The translations under genes were made by a program, and so were the position numbers. Of a DNA stretch of 64,000 nucleotides, positions 1 through 7,407 are shown in pieces. The stretch covers positions 1 through 64,000 of the forward strand of contig NZ_VBSB01000003.1 of assembly GCF_013337765.1 (NCBI RefSeq), in the 5' to 3' direction. The notes beneath the pieces were generated by a model. The model worked only from the letters and a program-made list of their open reading frames with translations, did not search any database and had not been told where the DNA came from. The first letter of the stretch is position 1; the number at the start of each line of letters is the position of its first letter. This DNA is from Mycolicibacterium sphagni. Lineage in GTDB: Bacteria; Actinomycetota; Actinomycetes; Mycobacteriales; Mycobacteriaceae.

Positions 1-44
1 CAACCTCCCTGGACATCACAGCTAGTCACCGAAAGGCAGATCAC

Positions 45-263
45 ATGTCTCAGCAGACGTTCATGGTCACCGGCCTGCATTGCCAGAGCTGTGTGCGGGT
101 GGTGAGCGGTGCGCTGACGGAGCTGCCCGGGGTCGGCGCGGTCGAGGTCGACCTCGACGCCGAGGGCGCGTCGACGGTTCGGGTCGACACCGCCGCGGAA
201 CTCAGCGTCGATCAGGTCCGGGCCGTGCTCGCCGACGAGGGTGACTACGTCGTCGTCGGCTGA
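45..263 (+). CDS. Heavy-metal-associated (HMA) domain protein, probable copper chaperone
   Basis: This 72-residue protein is a single HMA/ferredoxin-like domain of the CopZ/Atx1 type. The metal-binding loop is GLHCQSC, with Cys13 and Cys16 forming the CxxC pair near the N terminus. Such proteins bind Cu(I) (sometimes Zn or Cd) in the cytoplasm and pass it to P-type ATPases or sensors. The ATG at 45 is preceded by GAAAGG at 31-36, a good ribosome binding site. The partner ATPase or CsoR-type regulator would lie left of the window and is not visible. Assignment to the fold is firm; copper as the metal is inferred. Confidence 0.85.
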   Translation: MSQQTFMVTGLHCQSCVRVVSGALTELPGVGAVEVDLDAEGASTVRVDTAAELSVDQVRAVLADEGDYVVVG

Positions 264-269
264 TCTGTT

Positions 270-1376
270 TCACACGTCGACGAAGCGCCCCGCGAATCCG
301 CGCAGCGGAAGGTCGGCGCTCGTCAGCAGTCCGGGCGGTGCGGCGACCACCGACTTGATGGCAGACAGCGCCGGCATCCCGGTGACCGTCATCCCGATCG
401 AGGCGAAGTTCGCCGGATCCGACAGGTCCACACCGGCTTTCGGGAAGATCATGTGCTTGTTGTAGACGCACGGATCACCCTTGATCTGGGTGATGTAGCA
501 GCCCTTGATGCGCCAGCTCGGGCTGGTGTGCGGCGTCATCTGCCACTCCAGATGGGTCTCGACTCGCGGCACGCCGTTCACCATGCCCTGGTACTTGATG
601 TAGTTGCCGCCCAGCGATCCCTTGGGCAGGACGTACCAGCCCAGATCGACATCCTCGGTGCACGCGCCGAGTTCGTAGCTGAAGGTGACCTCGTCGAGTT
701 TCAGGCCGAAACAGTCGGCCATCATGTACACGCTGTCGGCGAAGACCCGGGTGTACTTTTCCAGCTTGCCCGGAATGCTCGGATCATCAACGGGCAGACC
801 GTAACCCACCTCGATCCAGGTGTCCTTGCTGTGATGGCAGGACACGTCGACCGATTCGATGGTGGTGATGTTCTCGATATCGGCGACGTCAGCCGAGCAC
901 ACCACGCCCAGAATCTGATTCAAGCCGGGATTCATGCCGGTGCCGTAGAACGTCGAGCCGCCCTTCTCGCACGCCTCGGCCAGCAGCTGGCTGACCTTCT
1001 TGCCTGAGGCGTGCGGGTGGTTCTTGTCGCGGTGCCAGCCGGTGATCCAGTCGGCGGTGGTGACGATGTTGATGCCGGCCTCGAGAATCGCGACGTAGAG
1101 ATCCTCGTCGGGGAACACCCCGTGGAAGGTGAGGACATCGGGCTTGGCGGCGATGATCTCCTCGATGGTGCCGGTGGCGATCACCCCGTTGGGTTCCAGG
1201 CCGGCCAGCACACCCGCGTCCTTGCCCACCTTCTCCGGCGAATAGCAGTGCACACCAACCAGTTCCAGGTCGGGCTGGGTCGCGATGCGCTTGATCATCT
1301 CCGAGCCGACGTTGCCGGTGGCCACTTGGAAGACACGGATCGTCTCGCTGTTGTTGTCCACGCTGTTGTTGCCCAC
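270..1376 (-). CDS. DapB-like NAD(P)-binding dehydrogenase (diaminopentanoate/amine dehydrogenase-like)
   Basis: The 368-residue protein opens with a Rossmann motif (VFQVATGNVGSEM, residues 15-27) resembling the N-terminal domain of dihydrodipicolinate reductase. The family includes 2,4-diaminopentanoate dehydrogenase and several uncharacterised mycobacterial proteins. I chose the GTG at 1376 because GAAAGG lies about 12 nt upstream and it begins 8 nt after the stop of the upstream Rieske gene. A longer in-frame ATG at 1460 would overlap that gene by 76 nt. The two genes are clearly one operon, so the enzyme probably acts on the product of the oxygenase or on the same substrate class. The substrate is unknown. 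Confidence 0.75.
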   Translation of the reverse strand: MGNNSVDNNSETIRVFQVATGNVGSEMIKRIATQPDLELVGVHCYSPEKVGKDAGVLAGLEPNGVIATGTIEEIIAAKPDVLTFHGVFPDEDLYVAILEAGINIVTTADWITGWHRDKNHPHASGKKVSQLLAEACEKGGSTFYGTGMNPGLNQILGVVCSADVADIENITTIESVDVSCHHSKDTWIEVGYGLPVDDPSIPGKLEKYTRVFADSVYMMADCFGLKLDEVTFSYELGACTEDVDLGWYVLPKGSLGGNYIKYQGMVNGVPRVETHLEWQMTPHTSPSWRIKGCYITQIKGDPCVYNKHMIFPKAGVDLSDPANFASIGMTVTGMPALSAIKSVVAAPPGLLTSADLPLRGFAGRFVDV

Positions 1377-1384
1377 TTGGGGGG

Positions 1385-2410
1385 TCAGCCTTTCTCTAGT
1401 GCGGCATACACGTCGGCGGCGCTGCCGCCGATGCCATCGGGGTAAAACTGCTTGGCCCACTCGCGGATTGCGGTGAATCCGGAGAACTCATCGCCGGTCA
1501 GCGCGGGCGGATCGGAATAGCGCTGATGCGACCAGATGTGGATGTCCTGGCGGAACTGGCGAATGACTTCGTCGCCGAATTCGGCCGCTTTGGTGGCCGC
1601 GCGCTCGGTGTCCTTGCCCGGCGTGCGGCCGATGTACACCATGAACCGCACATCGGAGGTCGACTCGTCGACCGGCGTGATGCACGAGATGGTGCGGTTG
1701 TCGATCATGCCCCAGCTCTTGGTGACGGCGATCCCCAAGCCGCCGTTGATGGCCTCGACACCGCTCTTGACGTCGTCGATCACCTGATGATCGTCGCCCT
1801 CGAAGGTGATGGTGAAGTCGACGTAGGAGACGGGTTCGTCGAAGTCATGGCGGGTGAAGATCGGGTTGATCGGGGTGCCGTGGACGTACTTGAAGTGGGC
1901 GAAGTCCACCCCGTTCTCCAGCACGTATTGCGGGTGCATCTCGTGGCCCTGCTCGAAGAGCCGTCGCTGCGGGTAGTAGTCGGCGATTGTGCTGTCATCG
2001 CCGAACGAGGCGAACACATCGGGGGCGTCGAAGAACGGCTCGCGGCCGTCGTCGTCGTACCAGAGGTACACCGACTCGTTGCGTTCCACCGTCGGGTAGG
2101 TCTTGATGCGCCTACCCCGGTTGGGGCGTTTGTCGTAGGGGATGCAGACGTTGCGGCCTTCGGAATCCCATTGCCAACCGTGAAACGGGCATTGCAGCAC
2201 GTCACCTTCGACGTGCCCGCCGTAGCCCAGGTGGGCGCCCAAGTGCTCGCAGTAGGCGCTCATCACGGTGACGTTGCCCGACGCAGCGCGCCAGGCGATC
2301 AGCTCCTGACCGAAGTACTTCATCTTGTGCACGTCGCCGACGGCGATCTCATCGGACCACGCCACCTGGAACCAGCCGGTGGGCTTCATCGAAAGCGGTG
2401 GCTTCGCCAT
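1385..2410 (-). CDS. Rieske [2Fe-2S] oxygenase, KshA-like
   Basis: The 341-residue protein begins with a Rieske domain: Cys54-x-His56 (CEHLG) and Cys74-xx-His77 (CPFHGW) ligate the 2Fe-2S cluster. The remainder resembles the catalytic domain of KshA-type (3-ketosteroid 9-alpha-hydroxylase) single-component-oxygenase subunits. Such enzymes need an external reductase; a candidate is encoded at 7408-8436. It is the first gene of a minus-strand operon with the DapB-like dehydrogenase and is divergent from a TetR gene. A palindrome at 2421-2437 sits just upstream of its start. The family is clear; steroid hydroxylation is only one possibility. Confidence 0.85.
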   Translation of the reverse strand: MAKPPLSMKPTGWFQVAWSDEIAVGDVHKMKYFGQELIAWRAASGNVTVMSAYCEHLGAHLGYGGHVEGDVLQCPFHGWQWDSEGRNVCIPYDKRPNRGRRIKTYPTVERNESVYLWYDDDGREPFFDAPDVFASFGDDSTIADYYPQRRLFEQGHEMHPQYVLENGVDFAHFKYVHGTPINPIFTRHDFDEPVSYVDFTITFEGDDHQVIDDVKSGVEAINGGLGIAVTKSWGMIDNRTISCITPVDESTSDVRFMVYIGRTPGKDTERAATKAAEFGDEVIRQFRQDIHIWSHQRYSDPPALTGDEFSGFTAIREWAKQFYPDGIGGSAADVYAALEKG

Positions 2411-2420
2411 GTCGTGGAGC

Positions 2421-2437
2421 CTATGAAATGTTCATAG
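2421..2437. promoter_or_regulatory. Palindromic operator, probable TetR site
   Basis: CTATGAA (2421-2427) and TTCATAG (2431-2437) form a perfect 7-bp inverted repeat around a 3-nt spacer. It lies in the 66-bp gap between the divergent Rieske operon (start 2410) and the TetR gene (start 2477). This is the expected place for an autoregulatory TetR operator controlling both directions. Confidence 0.6.
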
Positions 2438-2476
2438 TAGTGTCAATGAAAGTTCGAAATCGCTTAAGCTACTCCG

Positions 2477-3103
2477 ATGGCAGAGCCAGACAGTGCACGG
2501 AGAACGTCGAATCGGCGGGGCATGGCCACGCGCGAGGCGATGCTCAATGCTGCCGTCGAGGCCCTGGCCACCGGCGACCCGGCTGCCGTCTCGGCCAACC
2601 GGATCGCCAAGCAGATCGGCGTCACGTGGGGGACCGTGCAGTACCAGTTCGGCGACGCGGACGGGTTCTGGGCGGCGGTGCTCCACCACACCGCCGAGCG
2701 CCGTGCCGGTCTGTTCGCCAGCACCGACGGCGGCGCCCCGCTGCGCGCGCGGGTCGCCGGGATCGTGGACACCCTCTTCAGCGGGCTGGATGCTCCGGAC
2801 TCCCGCGCCATCGAGAACCTGCGGGCCGCGTTGCCGCGCAACCCCGACGACCTGGATCGTCTCTATCCCGCCACCGCCGCCGAGCTGAGATCCTGGGGCC
2901 AGAGCTGGAATGAGACGTGTCAGAAGGCCTTCGCGGACCTGGACGTCAACCCGCAGCGGGTGCACCACGTGGCGGCGTTCATCCCTGGTGCGATGCGAGG
3001 CCTGGTGTCCGAGAAGCAACTTGGCAGCTATGCCGATCTCGACGAGGCTCGCGAAGGCTTGACCAACGCCATCGCCGCCTACCTGAGCGAGGGCTCTGAC
3101 TAG
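2477..3103 (+). CDS. TetR/AcrR family transcriptional regulator
   Basis: This 208-residue protein has an N-terminal TetR helix-turn-helix (about residues 18-64), including the recognition segment IAKQIGVTWGTVQYQF. The all-helical C-terminal ligand domain is variable and gives no clue to the inducer. It is transcribed away from the Rieske/DapB-like operon across a 66-bp gap holding a perfect palindrome, so it probably represses that operon and itself. ATG at 2477 is the natural start, and the motif position is normal for the family. The effector is unknown; a substrate of the oxygenase is the simplest guess. Confidence 0.88.
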   Translation: MAEPDSARRTSNRRGMATREAMLNAAVEALATGDPAAVSANRIAKQIGVTWGTVQYQFGDADGFWAAVLHHTAERRAGLFASTDGGAPLRARVAGIVDTLFSGLDAPDSRAIENLRAALPRNPDDLDRLYPATAAELRSWGQSWNETCQKAFADLDVNPQRVHHVAAFIPGAMRGLVSEKQLGSYADLDEAREGLTNAIAAYLSEGSD

Positions 3104-3145
3104 CCGCGGACGGCGGGTGACAAGCTGATGCTCGAGGAGGCCGAG

Positions 3146-3172
3146 ATGCCCAGCATGTCAATGACACAGTGA
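3146..3172 (+). CDS. Possible 8-residue leader peptide coupled to the TRIC gene
   Basis: ATG at 3146 begins an 8-codon reading frame (MPSMSMTQ) whose stop TGA (3170-3172) overlaps the GTG start of the next gene as GTGA. It has a strong ribosome binding site, GAGGAGG at 3134-3140, 5 nt before the ATG, whereas the GTG itself has none at usable distance. This layout suggests translational coupling through a leader peptide. It rests on sequence only and could be chance. Confidence 0.35.
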   Translation: MPSMSMTQ

Positions 3173-3810
3173 ACCCCGAACCGACGTTGTGGCTCGCTTT
3201 GGATCTGACGGGCACGTTTGTATTCGCACTCAACGGCGCATTGACCGCCGTGCGCGCCGCACGCCTCGACATCGTCGGGGTGGTCACGCTCGGCATGATG
3301 ACCGCACTCGGCGGCGGTGTCATCCGCGACGTGATCATCGGCGACATCCCGCCCGCCACATTTCGCGACTGGCGGTACTTCGCGTTGGCCATCGCAGGTG
3401 GGCTGGTGGCCTTTGCTCTGAGCAAACTGCTGGATCGGTTGGAGTCGGCGATCACGGTGTTCGACGCAGTGGGGCTCAGCGTGTTCGCGGTGATCGGCAC
3501 AAGCAAGGCAGCGGCCTTCGGGCTCGGCATCGCCCCCACCCTGCTGCTCGGCGTGGTGACGGCGGTCGGCGGCGGCACCATCCGCGATGTCCTGATCGGC
3601 CAGATCCCCACCGTCCTGCGCAGCGAACTGTATGCGATCCCTGCCCTGGTGGCAGCCGGGATCACCGTTGCGGCCATCCGACTCGATTTCTATGGGCTCG
3701 GTGCCGCCCTGGGAGCCGCCGCGGTCTGTTTCGTCATCCGGATGCTCGGCGTTCGGTTCGGGCTCAATGCGCCCGGCCCGCTCGGCACGAACCGCGACCG
3801 CGACCGCTGA
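3169..3810 (+). CDS. TRIC cation channel family protein (UPF0126/YadS-like)
   Basis: The 213-residue hydrophobic protein shows the duplicated bacterial TRIC architecture of two three-helix repeats. The repeats carry related glycine-rich signatures, GGGVIRDVIIGDIPP near residues 48-62 and GGGTIRDVLIGQIP near residues 134-147. Bacterial TRIC homologues are inner-membrane monovalent cation channels; physiological roles are poorly defined. The GTG start overlaps the stop of a short upstream reading frame with a strong ribosome binding site. Nothing links it functionally to the catabolic genes on either side. Family assignment is strong. Confidence 0.88.
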   Translation: MNPEPTLWLALDLTGTFVFALNGALTAVRAARLDIVGVVTLGMMTALGGGVIRDVIIGDIPPATFRDWRYFALAIAGGLVAFALSKLLDRLESAITVFDAVGLSVFAVIGTSKAAAFGLGIAPTLLLGVVTAVGGGTIRDVLIGQIPTVLRSELYAIPALVAAGITVAAIRLDFYGLGAALGAAAVCFVIRMLGVRFGLNAPGPLGTNRDRDR

Positions 3811-3980
3811 CGTTCAGCGCCCGGCAGGCCGTCGAGGACCGCATCACGACGGGCCGTTGAATCTGATTGCGATGCCTGCGCCATTCGACGCTCATTCCGC
3901 CCGGGGTCGGTAGGGAGTACCCAACGTACGACAGATCGATGGGCCGCAGATCCAGGCTCCGCAATGTTTCACCCACAATA

Positions 3981-3992
3981 TCAACTACTTGT
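3981..3992. promoter_or_regulatory. Degenerate MarR-type palindrome upstream of the first Rieske oxygenase
   Basis: TCAACTACTTGT at 3981-3992 matches 10 of 12 positions of the palindrome TCAAGTACTTGA found at 7362. A possible -10 box, TATTCT (3993-3998), follows immediately. It lies 55 bp before the TTG start at 4047. It is a plausible operator through which the MarR protein encoded at 6894 controls this operon. Confidence 0.45.
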
Positions 3993-4046
3993 TATTCTGC
4001 TCGGGCAGCCTTACCGTCGATCGTGAACGAGTCGAAGGAGCAGACG

Positions 4047-5312
4047 TTGCCTCGCTTCCCCAAGCCGGCCGAAGGCAGTTGGACCGAGCACTACCCCGAG
4101 CTGGGGACTGCGCCGGTGTCCTACGAGGATTCCATCAGTCCCGAGTTCTATGCCGTGGAACGTGAGGCGGTGTTCAAGCGAGCCTGGCTCAATGTGGGCC
4201 GCGTGGAACAGATTCCGCGTACCGGGAACTACTTCACCAAGGAACTCAAGGTGGTCAACACCTCGATCATCGTGGTGCGCAACCGCGACGGCAAGGTGAA
4301 CGCCTTTCACAACATCTGCCGGCACCGGGGCAACAAGCTCGTCTGGGACGACGACCCGCGGGCCGAAAGTTCAGGAACCTGCCGCCAATTCGTGTGCAAG
4401 TACCACGCCTGGCGCTACGACCTCGACGGCAACCTCACCTTCGTGCAGCAGGAAGAGGAATTCTTCGACCTGGACAAGAACCGCTACGGCCTGGTGCCGG
4501 TGCACTGCGACGTCTGGGAGGGGTTCATCTTCGTCAACTTCGCCGCCGAACCCGAACAGCCACTGCGGGAGTTCCTCGGCCCGATGATCACCGGCCTGGA
4601 GGGCTATCCGTTCGACCGGCTGATCTCACGCTTCTACTACCGCTCCGAGGTCAAGGCGAACTGGAAGCTGTACCTGGACGCGTTCCAGGAGTTCTATCAC
4701 GCACCGGTTCTGCATGCGAACCAGTCGCCGACCAAGTACTCGCAGGCCGCGGCCCAGGCTGGCTTCGAGGCTCCGCACTACCGCATCGACGGACCGCACC
4801 GGCTGGTCAGTACGTCGGGGGTGCGGGTTTGGGAGATGGACTCCGAGATGCGCAAGCCGATCGAAGACATCTGTCGCAGTGGCCTTTTCGGCCCGTGGGA
4901 CGGCCCCGGCCTTGGCGAGATGCCGCCGGGGCTGAATCCCGCCAAGTGCGATCCGTGGGGTCTGGACAGCTTTCAGCTGTTCCCCAACTTCGTCATCCTG
5001 ATCTGGGGGCAGGGCTGGTACCTGACCTACCACTACTGGCCGACGTCGCACAACACCCACATCTTCGAAGGTTCGGCGTATTTCCCGCAGCCCCGCAGCC
5101 CGCGCGAACGGATCGCGCAGGAGTTGGCCGCCGCCTCGTTCAAGGAGTACGGCCTGCAGGACGCCAACACCCTGGAAGCCACCCAGATGATGGTCGAGTC
5201 CGGCTACGTCGACCGATTCCCGCTCAACGACCAGGAAGTGCTGTTGCGCCACCTGCACAAAGAAACCGGGGACTGGGTGCAGGATTACCAGCGCAAGAAA
5301 GCCGGGGTGTGA
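4047..5312 (+). CDS. Rieske non-heme iron oxygenase, alpha subunit (copy 1)
   Basis: This 421-residue oxygenase alpha subunit has Rieske ligands Cys91, His93, Cys117 and His120 (CRHRG ... CKYHAW), followed by a catalytic SRPBCC-like domain with the mononuclear iron site His218-x4-His223. The residue expected to bridge the two metal sites is Glu215 rather than Asp, as in carnitine monooxygenase CntA-type enzymes. The TTG at 4047 has GAAGGAG at 4034-4040 and makes the length identical to its paralogue at 9226. Longer in-frame starts at 3867 and 4023 lack a ribosome binding site. A small paired gene follows 5 nt downstream. The substrate is unknown; an amine or betaine-like compound is a guess. 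Confidence 0.87.
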   Translation: MPRFPKPAEGSWTEHYPELGTAPVSYEDSISPEFYAVEREAVFKRAWLNVGRVEQIPRTGNYFTKELKVVNTSIIVVRNRDGKVNAFHNICRHRGNKLVWDDDPRAESSGTCRQFVCKYHAWRYDLDGNLTFVQQEEEFFDLDKNRYGLVPVHCDVWEGFIFVNFAAEPEQPLREFLGPMITGLEGYPFDRLISRFYYRSEVKANWKLYLDAFQEFYHAPVLHANQSPTKYSQAAAQAGFEAPHYRIDGPHRLVSTSGVRVWEMDSEMRKPIEDICRSGLFGPWDGPGLGEMPPGLNPAKCDPWGLDSFQLFPNFVILIWGQGWYLTYHYWPTSHNTHIFEGSAYFPQPRSPRERIAQELAAASFKEYGLQDANTLEATQMMVESGYVDRFPLNDQEVLLRHLHKETGDWVQDYQRKKAGV

Positions 5313-5317
5313 CACCG

Positions 5318-5644
5318 ATGCCCATGCTTCCCGAGGAATTCGCCGATCTCGAAGAGTTCGCGGACTGGTGCCTGCCCAGTGAATCGCAGCGCTACGCCAA
5401 GCGCTTGGCCAGCACGATGGCCGATATGCAAGCCTTCTACGACGCCATCACCCCACGCGCCGAAGAGGCAATTGCCTACTGTGACAAGTTCTCTCTCGAC
5501 GATCTGCCCGAAGATGTGCTGAACTTGATGCACCTGCTGTACTCGATGATCATCGTGTCCTTCCCGGTGGAGTGCTGGAAGCAGCCCAAGGTCCCTGACA
5601 CCGGAGCCACCAGCCTCGACTGCGTCATCGAACCGGTACCGTGA
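5318..5644 (+). CDS. Unrecognised 108-residue partner of the Rieske oxygenase (copy 1)
   Basis: I do not recognise this small acidic, predominantly helical protein. It is clearly related to the product of 10495-10829. Shared blocks are an N-terminal LP-x2-FA-x-LEEFA stretch, a W-C pair, MA-x-M-x2-FY-x-A and the segment YCDKFSLD. Both genes follow a Rieske alpha-subunit gene directly, so a role as an accessory or structural subunit of the oxygenase is likely. It lacks the classic beta-subunit length of 160-190 residues. An in-frame GTG at 5309 overlaps the upstream stop as GTGA, and an ATG at 5324 is also possible. Its 3' end overlaps the next gene by 4 nt. Confidence 0.75.
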   Translation: MPMLPEEFADLEEFADWCLPSESQRYAKRLASTMADMQAFYDAITPRAEEAIAYCDKFSLDDLPEDVLNLMHLLYSMIIVSFPVECWKQPKVPDTGATSLDCVIEPVP

Positions 5645-6897
5645 GCGGCGCCACCGTTCTGCGCGCTGCTCGGTGGGCCGATATCGAGGCCGGGCAGGTC
5701 CGGTCGCCCGCGGTCATCGTGGTCGACGGGGATCGCATCTCGTCAGTGAATCCTGCTGAACCGCTGCCGGATTCGGCCACCGTCATCGACCTGGGTGACG
5801 TCACCCTGCTGCCCGGGTTGATGGACATGGAGCTCAACCTGCTCATCGGCGGCCCCGGCGGTCCCGACGGGTTGCCCAGCCCGATGCACGGTGTGCAGGA
5901 CGATCCGGCCTACCGCACACTGCGGGGAGCGGTCAACGCACGCACAACCCTGGAGGCCGGATTCACCACCGTGCGCAACCTCGGCCTGATGGTCAAGACG
6001 GGCGGCTACCTTCTCGACGTCGCGTTACAGCGCGCGATCGACCAGGGCTGGCACATCGGTCCGCGCATCTATCCGGCCGGCCACGCGGTGACACCCTATG
6101 GCGGGCATCTGGATCCGACGGTCTTCCAGCGACTGGCTCCTGGCATCATGCCGCTGAGCGTGGCCGAGGGCATCGCCAATGGGGTGCCCGATGTGCAGGC
6201 CTGCGTGCGGTATCAGATCCGCCACGGCGCCAAGCTCATCAAGGTGTCGGCCTCCGGTGGCGTGATGTCGCACAGCACCTCACCGGGTTCGCAGCAGTTC
6301 TCCGATGCCGAATTCGAGGCGATCGCAGACGAGGCCCACCGGGCCGGCCTTCGGGTAGCCGCACATGCGGTGGGGGACAGCGCGATCCAGGCGTGCATTC
6401 GCGCGGGTATCGATTGCATCGAACACGGCTTCCTGGCCTCCGACGAAACCATTCAGATGATGGTCGATCACGGCACCTTCCTGGTGTCCACGACGTATCT
6501 GACCGAGGCGATGGCGATCGACCGCATCGCACCGGAACTGCGCCGTAAGGCCGAGGAGGTGTTCCCCAAGGCCAAGGCGATGCTGCCCAAGGCCATTGCC
6601 GCGGGAGTGCGGATCGCGTGTGGCAGCGATGCCCCGGCCATCCCGCACGGCCAGCAGGCCAAGGAGATCTGCGCCCTGGTGGATCGCGGCATGACACCGA
6701 TGCAGGCACTGCGCGCCGCCACGATCACCAGCGCCGAGCTGATCGAGGCCGACGACGAACTCGGACGCCTCGCGCCGGGCTACCTTGCCGATATCATCGC
6801 CGTACCCGGAGATCCCTCCGCTGATATCACCACCACCCTCGACGTGCGATTCGTCATGAAGGGCGGCGAGATCTACAAACAGGCGGCAGCGCAATGA
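5641..6897 (+). CDS. Amidohydrolase superfamily protein with degenerate HxH metal site
   Basis: The 418-residue protein has the fold signature of imidazolonepropionase/prolidase-like amidohydrolases: a small beta domain, then a TIM barrel. Recognisable metal-site elements are Lys201 (carboxylated-lysine position, KVSASGG), His242 (AAHAVG), His262 (IEHG) and Asp330 (GSDAP). The usual PGLIDxHxH strand-1 motif reads LPGLMDMELNLL, so both histidines are replaced, by Glu64 and Asn66. The GTG start overlaps the upstream stop (GTGA), and its own stop overlaps the MarR gene (ATGA), placing it firmly in the oxygenase operon. It may hydrolyse a C-N or lactone bond of a pathway intermediate with an altered metal centre. 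Confidence 0.8.
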   Translation: MSGATVLRAARWADIEAGQVRSPAVIVVDGDRISSVNPAEPLPDSATVIDLGDVTLLPGLMDMELNLLIGGPGGPDGLPSPMHGVQDDPAYRTLRGAVNARTTLEAGFTTVRNLGLMVKTGGYLLDVALQRAIDQGWHIGPRIYPAGHAVTPYGGHLDPTVFQRLAPGIMPLSVAEGIANGVPDVQACVRYQIRHGAKLIKVSASGGVMSHSTSPGSQQFSDAEFEAIADEAHRAGLRVAAHAVGDSAIQACIRAGIDCIEHGFLASDETIQMMVDHGTFLVSTTYLTEAMAIDRIAPELRRKAEEVFPKAKAMLPKAIAAGVRIACGSDAPAIPHGQQAKEICALVDRGMTPMQALRAATITSAELIEADDELGRLAPGYLADIIAVPGDPSADITTTLDVRFVMKGGEIYKQAAAQ

Positions 6898-7352
6898 AGA
6901 ATGGCCAAGACAACCTCCTCTGGCTGCTCAAGCAGGCTTTCCACTATTCGGGACACACCGTCAACGAGGCGATCAGCAAGCACGGTGTCACGAGTGCGCA
7001 AATCGGCCTGTTGCGCCAGCTCGCCGACGAGCCGGGGTTGTCCGGGGCGGAACTGGGACGCCGGCTGCTGATCAGCCCGCAGGGCGCCCAGTTGGCGTTG
7101 GCCACGCTGGAGCGCAACGGTCTCATCGAACGCAAACCCGATCCCGAGCACGGTCGCATCCAGCGCGCCTACCTCACCGAAAAGGGCCGCCGCACGGTGA
7201 CCGCGGCCAATGCCGACGCTGTCGTCGCCCACGACGAGCTGTTCTCGGTGCTCACTGCCGACGAGCGGAAGACGTTGACCGAGTTGCTCTCTCGGATCGT
7301 CGTGCAAGGCCATGGCGAAGTGTCGTTCACCCTGCATCCCGACGCCGACTGA
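6894..7352 (+). CDS. MarR family transcriptional regulator
   Basis: This 152-residue winged-helix protein has typical MarR features: an N-terminal dimerisation helix, the segment LGRRLLISPQGAQLALATLERNGLIER (about residues 53-80) containing the recognition helix, and a DPEHGRIQRAYLTEKG wing. Its ATG overlaps the amidohydrolase stop, so it is the last gene of the first operon. Immediately after it lie two 12-bp palindromes 20 bp apart in front of the reductase operon, and a degenerate copy lies upstream of its own operon. It is therefore the likely aromatic- or amine-responsive repressor of the whole cluster. The ligand is unknown. Confidence 0.9.
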   Translation: MKNGQDNLLWLLKQAFHYSGHTVNEAISKHGVTSAQIGLLRQLADEPGLSGAELGRRLLISPQGAQLALATLERNGLIERKPDPEHGRIQRAYLTEKGRRTVTAANADAVVAHDELFSVLTADERKTLTELLSRIVVQGHGEVSFTLHPDAD

Positions 7353-7361
7353 CGTGGTGCG

Positions 7362-7393
7362 TCAAGTACTTGATACCAATGACAAGTACTTGA
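7362..7393. promoter_or_regulatory. Tandem MarR-type operators
   Basis: TCAAGTACTTGA (7362-7373) is a perfect 12-bp palindrome, and ACAAGTACTTGA (7382-7393) is an 11/12 copy exactly 20 bp downstream, about two helical turns. They overlap the -35 box and the -35/-10 spacer of the reductase promoter. Binding of a MarR dimer at each would block RNA polymerase. Confidence 0.7.
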
Positions 7394-7399
7394 TATTGT
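7370..7399 (+). promoter_or_regulatory. Promoter of the reductase operon
   Basis: TTGATA (7370-7375) and TATTGT (7394-7399) are separated by 18 bp and fit -35 and -10 consensus elements. The ATG at 7408 is only 8 nt after the -10 box, so transcription probably starts at or next to the start codon (leaderless mRNA). No ribosome binding site is visible. Confidence 0.6.
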
Positions 7400-7407
7400 T
7401 GCTGGCG

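Noticed and set aside
3867..4046. Longer start for the first Rieske gene (60 more residues)
   Set aside because: The upstream residues have no counterpart in the paralogue at 9226, and they cover the palindrome and possible promoter; the TTG at 4047 has a good ribosome binding site.
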